Assembly (NCBI RefSeq): GCF_002277895.1
Contig: NZ_CP022998.1
Span: forward strand, 1,903,501 to 1,967,500
Length of the DNA stretch: 64,000 bases
Reading direction: 5' to 3'
DNA from: Rhizobium sp. 11515TR
GTDB lineage: Bacteria; Pseudomonadota; Alphaproteobacteria; Rhizobiales; Rhizobiaceae
Made by a program: the position numbers and the translations under genes. How positions within the stretch are numbered: the stretch's first letter is position 1; each line of letters starts with the position of its first letter. Positions 10,363-19,154 of this stretch are shown here, piece by piece. The notes beneath the pieces are model-generated. The model saw only the letters and a list, made by a program, of their open reading frames with translations, was not told the DNA's origin and did no database searches.

Positions 10363-10872
10363 TCACATCCAGCGTGTCCCTTCACTGCGCAGAAAATTCA
10401 GCAGGTCCAGCTCCAGCGACCGCTTGCCCATGGAGGTGAGGATGGTGTGGCACTGGCCGCGGTGGTGGGTGTGATGATTGAACATATGGGACACCGCCGC
10501 ATGGAGGGGAACGGTAATGGCGCCCGGTCGCAGGATCGAGGTATAGGTAATGTCGGCGGCAAGTGCATCGGTATCGAGCGTTTCCAGCCAGGTGATGATA
10601 TTTCGATCTTCCGCCTCCCGTAAGCTGTGAAGTCCTTCAAGCGTGTCATGCAGGACGGTCCCGAGTGACGCCGGCACCCCGCCGGTGCCATTAAAACGGT
10701 GCATCCACAGCCTATCGGTCAGCAGGAGATGATTCAGCGTTCCGTGGAGCGAACCGAAGAAGGCGCCGCGATCCTCATGGAATTCCGTGTCGCTGAGATC
10801 TGCCGCGGCATCGTAGACTTGGACATTGGCCCAGCGATTGTAATCGGCAAGCATCCTGAAATGTTTGAGCAT
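10363..10872 (-). CDS. DinB family protein (putative metal-dependent enzyme)
   Basis: The 169-residue product is a DinB four-helix protein. It shows the family's N-terminal [14 protein letters not shown] helix, a first metal histidine in [15 protein letters not shown] and the paired histidines in [12 protein letters not shown] near residue 135. DinB/YfiT proteins bind Zn or Ni through three histidines, and several act as thiol-dependent S-transferases; the substrate here is unknown. It is divergent from ndk across about 190 bases. Confidence 0.88.
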   Translation of the reverse strand: MLKHFRMLADYNRWANVQVYDAAADLSDTEFHEDRGAFFGSLHGTLNHLLLTDRLWMHRFNGTGGVPASLGTVLHDTLEGLHSLREAEDRNIITWLETLDTDALAADITYTSILRPGAITVPLHAAVSHMFNHHTHHRGQCHTILTSMGKRSLELDLLNFLRSEGTRWM

Positions 10873-11063
10873 CTGTGTCTCCTCTTATAGTGGCAGTGAT
10901 GTTATCGCGAAGTTCGGTGGCGGGTGGCCACTTCGCCACCCAGCGGATCGCGAATCAGCGCTCGAACCGGGACAGTGGCGTGAAATTGGCCGATCCCCCT
11001 TGTTTTCGGGCCTTGGGGCAGGTAAAGACCGCCCACTTTTCTCTGATTACAAGGAATGGACCC

Positions 11064-11486
11064 ATGGCGATTGAACGTACTTTCTCGATGATCAAGCCGG
11101 ATGCGACGAAGCGCAACCTGACTGGCGCCATCACCAAGGTTTTTGAAGATAACGGCCTGCGCGTCATCGCCTCCAAGCGCGTCTGGATGAGCAAGCGCGA
11201 AGCTGAAGGCTTCTACGCTGTTCACAAGGAACGCCCCTTCTTCGGCGAACTCGTCGAAGGCATGACTTCCGGCCCGACCGTCGTGCAGGTTCTGGAAGGC
11301 GAAAACGCCATTCTGAAGAACCGTGAGATCATGGGCGCGACCAACCCGGCCAACGCTGCCGAAGGCACGATCCGCAAGACCTTCGCTCTGTCGATCGGTG
11401 AAAACTCCGTTCACGGCTCGGACGCTCCGGAAACGGCTGCCGTCGAAATCGCCTACTGGTTCTCCGAAACCGAAATCGTCGGCTGA
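11064..11486 (+). CDS. ndk: Nucleoside diphosphate kinase
   Basis: The 140-residue product matches the family's usual length. It transfers the gamma phosphate of ATP to nucleoside diphosphates through a phosphohistidine. The catalytic His117 lies in the NSVHGSD motif, and the N-terminus [11 protein letters not shown] is diagnostic. The start at 11064 is set by the AAGGA ribosome-binding site just upstream; the frame is open further back but that extension is not coding. It is monocistronic, ending at a clear terminator. Confidence 0.98.
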   Translation: MAIERTFSMIKPDATKRNLTGAITKVFEDNGLRVIASKRVWMSKREAEGFYAVHKERPFFGELVEGMTSGPTVVQVLEGENAILKNREIMGATNPANAAEGTIRKTFALSIGENSVHGSDAPETAAVEIAYWFSETEIVG

Positions 11487-11531
11487 ATCGGCCTTTCAGC
11501 TTTAACGCTGAACGATTTGAAATGACTTATG

Positions 11532-11558
11532 AAAGCCGGGACTTCGCATCCCGGCTTT
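11532..11558 (+). terminator. Intrinsic terminator of ndk
   Basis: Perfect 10-base arms (AAAGCCGGGA at 11532-11541 and its complement at 11549-11558) are followed by a run of T. It may also serve the converging lipoprotein gene, whose stop lies 3 bases beyond. Confidence 0.92.
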
Positions 11559-11560
11559 TT

Positions 11561-12082
11561 TCATGCCGGGCAGGCGGCATCACGCCCGTAATCGGCGCTG
11601 CCATCGCCCTTAAAGACATCTGGATTGGCGGTATAGACCGGGCCGACGACCAGCGGTTTCGTCGGCAGCACGGTCTGGTCCAGATCGGATTTGACTTCGG
11701 TCTTGATCGTCTGGATCGTCTTGTCGCTGGCGTCCACCAGCTTGATCGAGACGGAGTAGGGACGGTCCTTGCGCACGCAGTGCAGGTCCGGACTTTCCAG
11801 CGTGATCTTGTCCCAGAATGTATAGATCTTCTGGTTGACGACAAGCGGGTCGCCGCCGGCAGGGTTTTCAAATTCCGCGATCGCCTTTGCTCCCTCAGGG
11901 ATCGGGGCAATCTTCTTCAGCGTGATCATGTAGCTCGCGCTCGCGACGCGATAGTTGAAGACGAAAAGGCGACCAGTGAGCTGGGTCGGGCCTTCATCGT
12001 CTTTCCGCTGGCAGCCGGCCAGCACCAGGCCGGCGACGATCCCGGCACTTATCGTTGTCAGCATAATCCTTCTTATCGTCAT
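11561..12082 (-). CDS. Lipoprotein of unknown function
   Basis: The 173-residue product has a signal peptide with lipobox LAGC (Cys24), so it is a lipid-anchored envelope protein. The mature part contains no motif I recognise. It is mostly beta-strand-like, with three cysteines including the anchor, and ends in DAACPA. Its start overlaps the end of the CGNR regulator gene by four bases (ATGA), so the two are translationally coupled. This suggests the lipoprotein belongs to the response controlled by that regulator. Confidence 0.82.
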   Translation of the reverse strand: MTIRRIMLTTISAGIVAGLVLAGCQRKDDEGPTQLTGRLFVFNYRVASASYMITLKKIAPIPEGAKAIAEFENPAGGDPLVVNQKIYTFWDKITLESPDLHCVRKDRPYSVSIKLVDASDKTIQTIKTEVKSDLDQTVLPTKPLVVGPVYTANPDVFKGDGSADYGRDAACPA

Positions 12083-12627
12083 GGCGCAGTTTCCTCCTTC
12101 TTGCGCCGGTAGTGCCGGCTAGCTTTGGCTCGGTTCCCGCAAACCGCCATGTCGCACCAGGCGCGGCTTTTGTTCTTGCTGCGGTCGATAAAGAGCCAGC
12201 CGCAGTTGCGGCAGATCTTCATCCGCTCGGGATCGGGCATGGCGATGAGGCGTAGCGTCGAATGTACCGTCGCGGCATCGAGCCCATCGGATGAGGCGCG
12301 CTTCAGGACTCTTCCCAATGCCGCAAGCAGATCCGCAAGCAGCAGATCTGCGGCCTCTCCAAGAACGCGTGCTCGGAAATAGCGGTCGATCAACTCGCGG
12401 AGGACAATGAAATCGGCCCGGTTTTCCCGCTTCACCGGCAGGATCTCGCCGAAGAGCGCCCGCTCCGCGCAGAAATTGGCAGCGGCCTTCGGGAAGCTAT
12501 CCATCTGTCCCACTGCCTCGAAGCGGTCGATCCGACGCTCGTCGTCATGGCGCAGGATCACGCTGTTGGCGACATCGAGTGCGAGTGCGCCACCGGAGAA
12601 GCGATGTGGGGTCCAGGAAAAACTCAT
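12079..12627 (-). CDS. CGNR zinc-finger transcriptional regulator (ABATE domain)
   Basis: The 182-residue product has an N-terminal ABATE-type domain (residues 1-130; SFSWTPHRFSGGALALD at the start) and a C-terminal CGNR zinc finger. The zinc ligands are the cysteines of CRNCGWLF and of WCDMAVCGNR, followed by a basic tail (RHYRRKKEE). Proteins of this class are thought to be stress- or ligand-responsive DNA-binding regulators. The gene is followed by a coupled lipoprotein gene and is divergent from an orphan permease gene. A 28-bp palindrome starts 12 bases upstream of its start codon and is a natural candidate for its binding site. Confidence 0.9.
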   Translation of the reverse strand: MSFSWTPHRFSGGALALDVANSVILRHDDERRIDRFEAVGQMDSFPKAAANFCAERALFGEILPVKRENRADFIVLRELIDRYFRARVLGEAADLLLADLLAALGRVLKRASSDGLDAATVHSTLRLIAMPDPERMKICRNCGWLFIDRSKNKSRAWCDMAVCGNRAKASRHYRRKKEETAP

Positions 12628-12638
12628 GGCGAAAATTA

Positions 12639-12666
12639 TAACTGGTAAAATGAATTTTGCCAGTTA
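12639..12666. promoter_or_regulatory. 28-bp palindromic operator candidate between the CGNR regulator and permease genes
   Basis: Two 13-base arms (TAACTGGTAAAAT at 12639-12651 and ATTTTGCCAGTTA at 12654-12666) flank a 2-base centre, with one mismatched position. It lies 12 bases upstream of the regulator start and 28 bases upstream of the permease start, where a repressor could control both promoters. Confidence 0.7.
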
Positions 12667-12694
12667 CTATTTGCTGGTTCTTCGGAGAAGTGGA

Positions 12695-13591
12695 ATGGCT
12701 TATCTTTTGCAGCAACTGGCGAATGCGGTTCCGCTCGCTGCGCTCTATGCGACGCTAGCATTCGGCTATTCCATTGCCTTCGGGGTCATGAAGCGGGCGG
12801 ATATCACCTACGGCGCGTTGTTCGCCTTTGCTGGCCAGATGCTCGTGCTCTTTACCGACGTCGGTTACACCAAGATGTATCTCGTCCTGCCGGCCGCCTT
12901 TGCCTTCGGTGCCGTTGTCGCCATCGGCTATACGATCGGCATCAGCTTCCTCGTCGGCCGTGCAATCATGCTGCCGCTGTCGCGCAAGTCGCCAAATACC
13001 GTCATCGTCGCAGCACTCGGCATGATGATCATCCTGATGGAAACGGCGCGGCTGGCGTCTAATACGCGCGGCATCTGGCTGCCACCCTTCCTGAACGATG
13101 CCGTCGTCTTCTGGGATAGCGGCGTTTTCCGCGTGACACTGACGGAAATCCAGCTGCTCAACACAGCCCTGATGATCCTTGTCATCCTCGCGGGCGCCTA
13201 TGTGCTGAAATGCACCGGCTGGGGGCGTATCTGGAGGGCGGTGACAGACGATTCCCTTGCCGCCGAGCTCTGCGGCGCCAGTGCGAACCGCGTCTTCCTG
13301 CTTGCCTATGTCGCGTCAGCCCTCGTCGCAACCATCTGCGGCCTGCTGGCTACTTCCTACTATGGAACGATGGATTTCGGGGCAGGGCTGATGTTCGGGC
13401 TCAAGGTGTTGATGATCGCGGCCGTCGGCGGCTATTCCGATCCGCTGAAATCGGCGGGTGGGGCGGCGCTCCTTGGCCTCTTCGAAACCATGTGGGGTGC
13501 TTACGGCCCGTTCCTGTGGCGCGACTTCGTCATCTTCTCGCTCCTCGTCCTGCTGCTGGTGATGAGCCGGCGCGAAAGAGTGATGCCTTGA
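12695..13591 (+). CDS. Branched-chain amino acid-type ABC permease (LivH-like), orphan
   Basis: The 298-residue product is a hydrophobic protein with about eight membrane spans in the BPD_transp_2 fold of LivH/LivM. The recognisable pieces are the N-terminal ALYATLAFGYSIAFGV and GALFAFAGQML regions and the cytoplasmic GRIWRAVTDDSLAAELCG loop that contacts the ATPase. I chose the ATG at 12695 because GGAG lies 8 bases upstream; in-frame ATGs at 12626 and 12650 lie within or before the palindrome. No ATPase, binding protein or LivM partner is encoded nearby. It must therefore borrow partners or work alone, which is unusual for this family. It converges on moaE, 3 bases away. Confidence 0.88.
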   Translation: MAYLLQQLANAVPLAALYATLAFGYSIAFGVMKRADITYGALFAFAGQMLVLFTDVGYTKMYLVLPAAFAFGAVVAIGYTIGISFLVGRAIMLPLSRKSPNTVIVAALGMMIILMETARLASNTRGIWLPPFLNDAVVFWDSGVFRVTLTEIQLLNTALMILVILAGAYVLKCTGWGRIWRAVTDDSLAAELCGASANRVFLLAYVASALVATICGLLATSYYGTMDFGAGLMFGLKVLMIAAVGGYSDPLKSAGGAALLGLFETMWGAYGPFLWRDFVIFSLLVLLLVMSRRERVMP

Positions 13592-13594
13592 AGC

Positions 13595-14062
13595 TTACGT
13601 GTTGCCGGTCCACTTGGCCCGCGCGGCATCGTCGGCATCCCTAGCCGAAACCCAGCCACCTTCTTCGCCATCCTTGCCATGCTCCTTTTTCCAGAAGGGC
13701 GCAGAGGTCTTCAGAAAATCCATGACGAAATTGGCACCGTCGAAGGCGGCCTGCCGATGCGATGCAGCGGCGATGACGAGCACGATGTTCTCGCCCGGCG
13801 CAATCTTGCCGTAGCGATGGATGGCGGTCAGGCCGAGAAGCTCGAAACGCTTGATGGCGAGCCTGGCAATGCGGGTGATCTCCGCCTCCGCCATGCCGGG
13901 ATAGTGCTCAAGCTCAAGGGCACCGAGTGCGCCGCCTTCGTCGCGGCAGAGACCGGAGAAGGTGACGACTGCGCCGATATCGTGCTGCCCGGAGGTTAGT
14001 TGGTCGATCTCCGCCTGGAGATCGAAATCCTCGCGCTGGACTTTGACGAATGGTGAAATCAT
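13595..14062 (-). CDS. moaE: Molybdopterin synthase catalytic subunit
   Basis: The 155-residue product is MoaE, which with the thiocarboxylated MoaD tail converts cyclic pyranopterin monophosphate to molybdopterin. Visible motifs are TFSGLCRDEGG, ELEHYPGMAEAEI, ASHRQAAFDGANF and the C-terminal FWKKEHGKDG with the catalytic lysine. I chose the ATG at 14062; the longer frame reads into a repeat element. The moaD gene lies upstream on the same strand, separated by a hairpin-rich repeat. Confidence 0.96.
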   Translation of the reverse strand: MISPFVKVQREDFDLQAEIDQLTSGQHDIGAVVTFSGLCRDEGGALGALELEHYPGMAEAEITRIARLAIKRFELLGLTAIHRYGKIAPGENIVLVIAAASHRQAAFDGANFVMDFLKTSAPFWKKEHGKDGEEGGWVSARDADDAARAKWTGNT

Positions 14063-14105
14063 CGCAATTCCCTGATCGGCTTCGCAAACATGCTGAGGTG
14101 CCTCC

Positions 14106-14194
14106 CGCCCCTTCGCTAAGGCATCCTGAGCCTGCCGAAGGGGCGTTCGTCGCTGCAATCGATCCACTGGATCGATTGCTCGGGCTTCGCCCGA
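14106..14194. repeat. Mosaic of three hairpins between moaD and moaE
   Basis: Three stem-loops lie in succession. The first, 14106-14145, has arms CGCCCCTTCG and its complement. The second, 14155-14179, has perfect 12-base arms (GCAATCGATCCA) around one central base. The third, 14180-14194, has TCGGGC and GCCCGA. The loop of the first contains TCCTGAGCC. A related element with TCCTGAG and GGATCGATTGC parts follows parC at 48097-48213, so this is a dispersed intergenic repeat family. Confidence 0.75.
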
Positions 14195-14201
14195 CCGCTC
14201 C

Positions 14202-14456
14202 TCACCCCCCGGTCATCGGCGGGAAGAGCCCGATCTCCTGCGCTCCGGCGATCGGCTCATCGTGTTCCGCGTGCTCCATGTTGATAGCGACGCGGATCGC
14301 CTGGGGGAATTGAAGTGCCGCCTCGTATTCCTCGCCCAAGCCCTTCAAATGACTCAGGAGATCGCCGACGGTGACGACATCGGCGGGAAGGGAAATCTCT
14401 TCCTCGGCCTTACCGATCCGCTCACGCACCCAGGCGAAATAGACGAGCTTCGTCAT
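14202..14456 (-). CDS. moaD: Molybdopterin synthase sulfur-carrier subunit
   Basis: The 84-residue product is a ubiquitin-fold sulfur carrier ending in the required Gly-Gly (FPPMTGG), whose C-terminus is thiocarboxylated to give sulfur for molybdopterin. The length and the N-terminal TKLVYFAWVRERIG are typical. There are two consecutive ATG codons (14459 and 14456); both fit the GGATGAAGA site upstream. The start overlaps the pgsA stop (ATGATGA), so translation is coupled. The partner moaE lies 140 bases downstream beyond a hairpin repeat. Confidence 0.94.
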   Translation of the reverse strand: MTKLVYFAWVRERIGKAEEEISLPADVVTVGDLLSHLKGLGEEYEAALQFPQAIRVAINMEHAEHDEPIAGAQEIGLFPPMTGG

Positions 14457-15043
14457 CATTCTTCATCCACGACATGCTTCAGCCCGGCCCGGAAATAATC
14501 ATAGCCGGTGTAGATGGTCAAAAGCGCTGCGACCCAGAGCAGGACGATGCCCATCTCTGTGGTATAGGGTAGCACCTTGTCGCCTGCCGGCCCAGCCAGA
14601 AGGAAGGCGATGGCGACGAGCTGGGCAGTCGTCTTCCATTTTGCGATGCGGGTTACGGGAACGCTGACTTTCAACGCCGCCAGATATTCGCGCAGGCCCG
14701 AAACCAGGATTTCGCGGCAAAGGATGATGATGGCGGCCCAGAGCGACCAGCCGGCGATCGTGCCGTCGGCGGCGACCAGAAGCAGGATGGCCGAGACCAG
14801 CAGCTTGTCGGCGATCGGATCGAGCATCCGGCCGATATTCGAGGTCTGGTTCCAGATGCGCGCGAGATAGCCGTCGAGGAAATCGGTGATCGAGGCGATG
14901 ATGAAGATCCAGAGCGCAACCCAGCGCGCGAAATCCGAACCTTCCAGCTTACCCTCGATGAAGAAGCAAAGAACGATCAGGGGTACGCAGATAATGCGGC
15001 CGTAGGTGAGCAGATTAGGGATGCTGTAAGCGCGCGAAGCCAT
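14456..15043 (-). CDS. pgsA: CDP-diacylglycerol--glycerol-3-phosphate 3-phosphatidyltransferase
   Basis: The 195-residue inner-membrane enzyme makes phosphatidylglycerol phosphate from CDP-diacylglycerol. The CDP-alcohol phosphotransferase signature is complete: DFLDGYLAR, then eight residues, then GRMLDPIADK, with all the required Asp, Gly, Ala and Arg positions. About five membrane spans are visible. I chose the ATG at 15043 (MASRAYSIPNLLTYGRI), which is the usual PgsA N-terminus; 40 further in-frame codons upstream are not coding. It leads the pgsA-moaD unit. Confidence 0.96.
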   Translation of the reverse strand: MASRAYSIPNLLTYGRIICVPLIVLCFFIEGKLEGSDFARWVALWIFIIASITDFLDGYLARIWNQTSNIGRMLDPIADKLLVSAILLLVAADGTIAGWSLWAAIIILCREILVSGLREYLAALKVSVPVTRIAKWKTTAQLVAIAFLLAGPAGDKVLPYTTEMGIVLLWVAALLTIYTGYDYFRAGLKHVVDEE

Positions 15044-15125
15044 GGAAATCGTTTCGTTTCTGTTGTCTCGACCGAATCGGATTGGGCACTGTTGATCCCA
15101 CCCCGCTGAAGTCGTCTGATGGAAT

Positions 15126-15163
15126 GTGATCCCAAAAACCGCTCCGCACTTTTTGGTGGTCAC
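15126..15163 (-). terminator. Stem-loop with T-run downstream of uvrC, before pgsA
   Basis: Arms GTGATCCCAAAAA and TTTTTGGTGGTCAC enclose a GC-rich loop with A-runs and T-runs at the top of the stem. The arms pair almost throughout, with one bulge. Its position between the uvrC stop and the pgsA start fits a uvrC terminator. The sequence has a look I associate with recurring rhizobial intergenic motifs. Confidence 0.55.
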
Positions 15164-15249
15164 ACCCTAGATGATGGTTTGGTCGGTTTATCGTCAATAT
15201 TGTTTCTGTTTTTTCACCGCTATTGCGTGGAATTTGCGACGAGCTTTCC

Positions 15250-17289
15250 CTATTTCGCGGCGTCCTCGTGGAAATGATTGTAGACCTGACGCGCCACCGC
15301 TTCGGAAATGCCCTCGACGGCCATCAAGTCGGAAAGAGCGGCGCGCGACACGGCCTTCGCGGTGCCGAAATGCTGGAGAAGCGCGCGCTTGCGCGAAGGG
15401 CCGATGCCGCCGATCTCGTCCAGCGGATTCTTCACCATCTCCTTCTTGCGCCGGGCCCGGTGAGAACCGATGGCGAAGCGGTGCGCTTCGTCGCGTAGGC
15501 GCTGGATAAAATAGAGCACGGGATCACGCGGCGGCAGTGAGAAGCTTTCGCGCGAGGGAGCAAAGAAACGCTCACGCCCGGCTTCGCGGTCGACGCCCTT
15601 GGCGACACCGATGGCTATGACACTGTCGGTGATCCCGAGCTCATCGAGAATGGCGCGCACGGCCGTCATCTGCCCCTGGCCGCCGTCGATGAGGATGACA
15701 TCGGGCCAAGCGGGGAAGGCGCGATCGGCAGTATCGACGCTGGCGTCGGTCTCGCCGCTGCGGTCGGGCTTGCCTTCCTCTTTCAGGAGACGAGAGAAAC
15801 GGCGGGTCATGACTTCGCGCATCATGCCGAAGTCGTCGCCCGGCGTGATGTCGGTCGATTTGATGTTGAACTTGCGGTACTGGTTTTTGACGAAGCCTTC
15901 CGGCCCGGCCACGACCATACCGCCGACCGCATTCGTGCCCATGATGTGGGAGTTGTCGTAGATCTCAATGCGTTGCGGTGTATAGGGAAGCTTGAACGTT
16001 TCCTTGAAGCCTTCGAGCAGCCGCGATTGCGAGGCGGTTTCCGCGAGTTTGCGGCCATGCGCCTCGCGGGCGTTGGCGATGACATGTTCGACAAGATCGC
16101 GCTTCTCGCCGCGCTGCGGCACGAGGATCGTAACTTTGTGACCAGCCTTCTCGCTGAGGGCCGCCGCCAGCAGTTCGATTTCCTCAACCGTCTCCGACAG
16201 CAGAATCTGCCGCGGCACCGGCTTGTCGTCATAGAATTGCGCCAGGAAAGCGTTCAGCACTTCAGCGCCAGAGAGCGACGGATCGGCCTTAGGGAAATAG
16301 GCGCGATTGCCCCAGTTCTGACCGGTGCGGAAGAAGAAGACCTGGATGCAGGAAATGCCGCCCTCGTGGTGGATGGCGAAGACATCGGCTTCCTCGACGC
16401 CGGCCGGGTTGATGCCCTGATGGCTCTGCACATGCGAGAGCGCCGCCAGACGGTCGCGGAAAATGGCGGCGCGTTCGAAATCCAGATCTTCTGCGGCGGC
16501 GTTCATCGCCTCGGCCATATGCGCCTTGACGTTCTGGCTCTTGCCGGAAAGGAAGTCCTTCGCCTCCTGTACCAGTTCCGCATAGCCGGCATCGCTGATC
16601 TCATGCGTGCAGGGGCCGGAACAGCGCTTGATCTGATAGAGCAGACAGGGCCGCGTGCGCGTCTCGAAAACGCTATCGGTGCAGGTGCGGATCAGGAAGG
16701 CGCGCTGCAGCGAATTGATGGTGCGCCCGACCGCACCAGCCGACGCGAAGGGGCCGAAATAATCGCCCTTGCGGGCGCGGGCGCCGCGATGCTTGAAGAT
16801 CGCCGGCGCGCGATGATCGCCCGTAATCAGAATATAGGGAAAGGATTTGTCGTCGCGCAGCAGAACGTTAAAGCGCGGACGCAAGCGCTTGATGAGATTC
16901 GCTTCCAGCAGCAGCGCTTCCGTCTCCGTCCGCGTGGTCACGAATTCCATATTTGCGGTTTCGCGCACCATGCGGGCGATGCGGTTGGAGTGCACCTTAC
17001 CCAGCGCATAATTGGAAACGCGCTTCTTCAGGTTCCGCGCCTTGCCGACATAAAGCACGTCGCCGGCCTCGTTGAACATGCGGTAGACGCCGGGATTGTT
17101 GGGCAGTCGCTTGACGAATTCGGCGATCAGCTCGGCGCCGCGAAGCCCAGTTTCGTTTTTTCCGCCTTCGTTCCAGTCGACAGGCGCAACAGGGGAGGCG
17201 GCGGCATCGCCCTCCACCTCGATGTCGTCTTCAATATCCTCTGATTCGTCATAGAGAACGCCGCCGTCAGGCAGCTTTCTTCCATTCAT
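15250..17289 (-). CDS. uvrC: Excinuclease ABC subunit C
   Basis: The 679-residue product is the dual-incision nuclease of nucleotide excision repair. A poorly conserved acidic N-terminal tail of about 50 residues precedes the GIY-YIG domain ([20 protein letters not shown] near 65-85). A UVR motif ([17 protein letters not shown]) near 265 contacts UvrB. The RNase H-like C-terminal nuclease domain ([10 protein letters not shown]) and helix-hairpin-helix motifs at the end follow. It overlaps the upstream SDR gene by four bases (ATGA), an operon arrangement I recall as common in rhizobia. Confidence 0.98.
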   Translation of the reverse strand: MNGRKLPDGGVLYDESEDIEDDIEVEGDAAASPVAPVDWNEGGKNETGLRGAELIAEFVKRLPNNPGVYRMFNEAGDVLYVGKARNLKKRVSNYALGKVHSNRIARMVRETANMEFVTTRTETEALLLEANLIKRLRPRFNVLLRDDKSFPYILITGDHRAPAIFKHRGARARKGDYFGPFASAGAVGRTINSLQRAFLIRTCTDSVFETRTRPCLLYQIKRCSGPCTHEISDAGYAELVQEAKDFLSGKSQNVKAHMAEAMNAAAEDLDFERAAIFRDRLAALSHVQSHQGINPAGVEEADVFAIHHEGGISCIQVFFFRTGQNWGNRAYFPKADPSLSGAEVLNAFLAQFYDDKPVPRQILLSETVEEIELLAAALSEKAGHKVTILVPQRGEKRDLVEHVIANAREAHGRKLAETASQSRLLEGFKETFKLPYTPQRIEIYDNSHIMGTNAVGGMVVAGPEGFVKNQYRKFNIKSTDITPGDDFGMMREVMTRRFSRLLKEEGKPDRSGETDASVDTADRAFPAWPDVILIDGGQGQMTAVRAILDELGITDSVIAIGVAKGVDREAGRERFFAPSRESFSLPPRDPVLYFIQRLRDEAHRFAIGSHRARRKKEMVKNPLDEIGGIGPSRKRALLQHFGTAKAVSRAALSDLMAVEGISEAVARQVYNHFHEDAAK

Positions 17290-18053
17290 TCCGCACTCTC
17301 CGACACGTCTGGCGTTTCCCAGGCAAGGTGCTGGCCGCCATCGAGCGCTATCATTTGGCCCGTGATCGAGGGCGTGTCAAAAAGAAAGCGGATGGTCCGG
17401 CCGAATTCTTCGAGCCCTGGAGCCGCCTTTAATATGAGGCCGTCGATCTGCGCTTGAAAGTCCTCTTCGCTCTGCCGCACGCTGCGCACCGTCGGGCCTG
17501 GGCCGATCGCGTTGACGCGGATACGCGGCGCAAAGCTCTGCGCCATCGTCTGAGTCGCCGTCCAGAGGGCGGCTTTCGACAGTGTATAGGAATAGAAGCG
17601 CGGGTTGAGCGCCCAGACCCGCTGGTCGACCATGTTGACGATCAGGCCCTGATGCGGTTCGGGAAGCTGCCGGACGAAATCGGCAGCCAGAATCGACGGC
17701 GCCCGCACATGGATTGCGAAATGCGCCTCGAAGGCTTCTTCGTCAAAATGATCGGCGGAATCGCCGAGGAAGGCCGAGGCATTATTCACCAGAAGATCTA
17801 GCGGGCCGAGGGCATCCGCAACCCTTTCGACAAGAGTTGAAGTCTCGGCCAAATTCTGCAGATCCGCCTTGATCGCAATGGCTCTCCGGCCCATCTGCCG
17901 CAGTTTCGCCGCAATTTTCTCAGCTTCGGCGAGGGACTGATTGGCATGTAACGCCACAGCGAAGCCATTAGCCGACAAATCCTCGGCAATTGCCAGGCCT
18001 ATTCTTTTGGAAGCGCCGGTTATCAGCGCCGTGCGTAGTTTTTCCTGGCTCAA
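17286..18053 (-). CDS. SDR-family oxidoreductase, pteridine reductase/FolM-like
   Basis: The 255-residue product is a classical short-chain dehydrogenase with the NADP-type motif TGASKRIG at residues 13-20, NNAS near 90 and the catalytic YSYTLSKAA near 155. The arginine in place of glycine in the dinucleotide motif (TGxxxRIG), and GPGPT after the active site, are features of pteridine reductases and FolM dihydromonapterin reductases. A pterin substrate is therefore plausible but not proven. It is coupled to uvrC by a four-base overlap. The 364-base region upstream is shared with the divergent outer membrane protein gene. Confidence 0.88.
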   Translation of the reverse strand: MSQEKLRTALITGASKRIGLAIAEDLSANGFAVALHANQSLAEAEKIAAKLRQMGRRAIAIKADLQNLAETSTLVERVADALGPLDLLVNNASAFLGDSADHFDEEAFEAHFAIHVRAPSILAADFVRQLPEPHQGLIVNMVDQRVWALNPRFYSYTLSKAALWTATQTMAQSFAPRIRVNAIGPGPTVRSVRQSEEDFQAQIDGLILKAAPGLEEFGRTIRFLFDTPSITGQMIALDGGQHLAWETPDVSESAE

Positions 18054-18417
18054 GAGATCGCCTTTTGCTCGTCGTTACCCAATCGATGCTCATATAGGGC
18101 TTCGATACACCATATGAAAAGATGCGCGGGCAAATGATGCGCCTTGAGGTTTCTTATGTAAAACTTGAGCTATATTTAGTTTAAAATAAGTATACACTGT
18201 TTAACTGATGATTAAGGTTAACAATTCCTCTGTTGCGACGAAGCAACATCGAAATTCAGCCACGTCTGTGCCACAATGATATCATATTTTGGCTCTTCCA
18301 ATTCCTCATTTGCATTCCAATTTCAACCTCGATCCGGGAGGGATATGTTTTAATTGCTCGTGGCGCTTCGAAGTCAAGGACAGTAAGCGGGGCACACGGG
18401 ACTGAAAGGAGAAAAGT
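18054..18417. other. AT-rich intergenic region upstream of the outer membrane protein gene
   Basis: This 364-base gap separates two divergent genes and must hold both promoters. It has a strongly AT-rich core around 18160-18225 and a perfect small hairpin at 18231-18248 (TGTTGC, loop of 6, GCAACA). The long, AT-rich upstream region is what one expects for a strongly expressed porin-like gene. I found no convincing gene or recognisable small RNA in it. Confidence 0.5.
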
Positions 18418-19050
18418 ATGCGTACTCTTATCACGACCCTCATGGTCTCCGCTTTCGCTCTCGGCGGCTACACCGCAGCTCAGGCTGCTGACGCTGTTGA
18501 GCAGATTCCGCAGCCGCCCGTCGCTCAGGAAGCAGCTCCGGCCGTCAACAATTGGTCCGGCTTCTACATCGGTGGCGCTGGCGACTGGAACGCCGGTCAC
18601 TTCAACCGCAACGGCGACGCTTACGCCTGGGGCGGTCAGGCCTTCACCGGCTACAACTGGCAGCAGGGCCAGATCGTATATGGTATCGAAGCTGACCTCG
18701 GCTACTCCGGCGCCGACAGCACCCGCAACGGCCTGACCGCCAAGAACGGTGTCAACGGCTCGGTTCGCGGTCGCCTCGGTTACGACTTCAACCCGTTCAT
18801 GCTGTACGGCACGGCTGGTCTGGCACTCGGCCAGAACAAGCTCTCCGACGACACCTCGTCTGACAGCAAGACTGCTGTTGGTTACACGGTCGGTGCAGGT
18901 GCTGAAACCTTCATCACCAACAACATCACGGCTCGTCTCGAGTACCGCTACACGGACTACGGCAAGAAGAACTTCGATCTCGACTCTGGTAGCTTCTCGC
19001 GCGGCTACGACGAGCAGAGCGTCAAGGTCGGTATCGGCGTCAAGTTCTAA
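18418..19050 (+). CDS. Omp25/RopB-like outer membrane beta-barrel protein
   Basis: The 210-residue product has a Sec signal peptide (cleavage after AAQAA near residue 23), a short Pro/Gln-rich linker (QIPQPPVAQEAAP), then the WSGFYIGGAG start of the eight-strand barrel. The barrel repeats alternating residues and Gly/Asn/Asp turns. It ends in KVGIGVKF with the terminal Phe needed for BAM insertion. This is the Omp25/Omp31/RopB family, abundant in rhizobial and Brucella outer membranes. A strong AAAGGAGAAAAG ribosome-binding site precedes the ATG. Codon use is biased to a small set of codons, which fits high expression. Confidence 0.94.
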   Translation: MRTLITTLMVSAFALGGYTAAQAADAVEQIPQPPVAQEAAPAVNNWSGFYIGGAGDWNAGHFNRNGDAYAWGGQAFTGYNWQQGQIVYGIEADLGYSGADSTRNGLTAKNGVNGSVRGRLGYDFNPFMLYGTAGLALGQNKLSDDTSSDSKTAVGYTVGAGAETFITNNITARLEYRYTDYGKKNFDLDSGSFSRGYDEQSVKVGIGVKF

Positions 19051-19076
19051 TCACTTGATGGCACGGAATGAAGAAG

Positions 19077-19104
19077 AAGCCGGGGTGAAAACCTCGGCTT
19101 TTTT
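19077..19104 (+). terminator. Intrinsic terminator of the outer membrane protein gene
   Basis: AAGCCGGGG at 19077-19085 pairs with CCTCGGCTT at 19092-19100 (one wobble), with a TGAAAA loop, followed by TTTT. Confidence 0.88.
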
Positions 19105-19154
19105 GTTTGCCCAATATCAGTCGCCGATGTGACGCGCGACGTCGCAGAACAGCG

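Noticed and set aside
15946..17244. Open frame of 432 codons antisense to uvrC
   Set aside because: It lies wholly inside uvrC, has no start signal and no protein-like domain.
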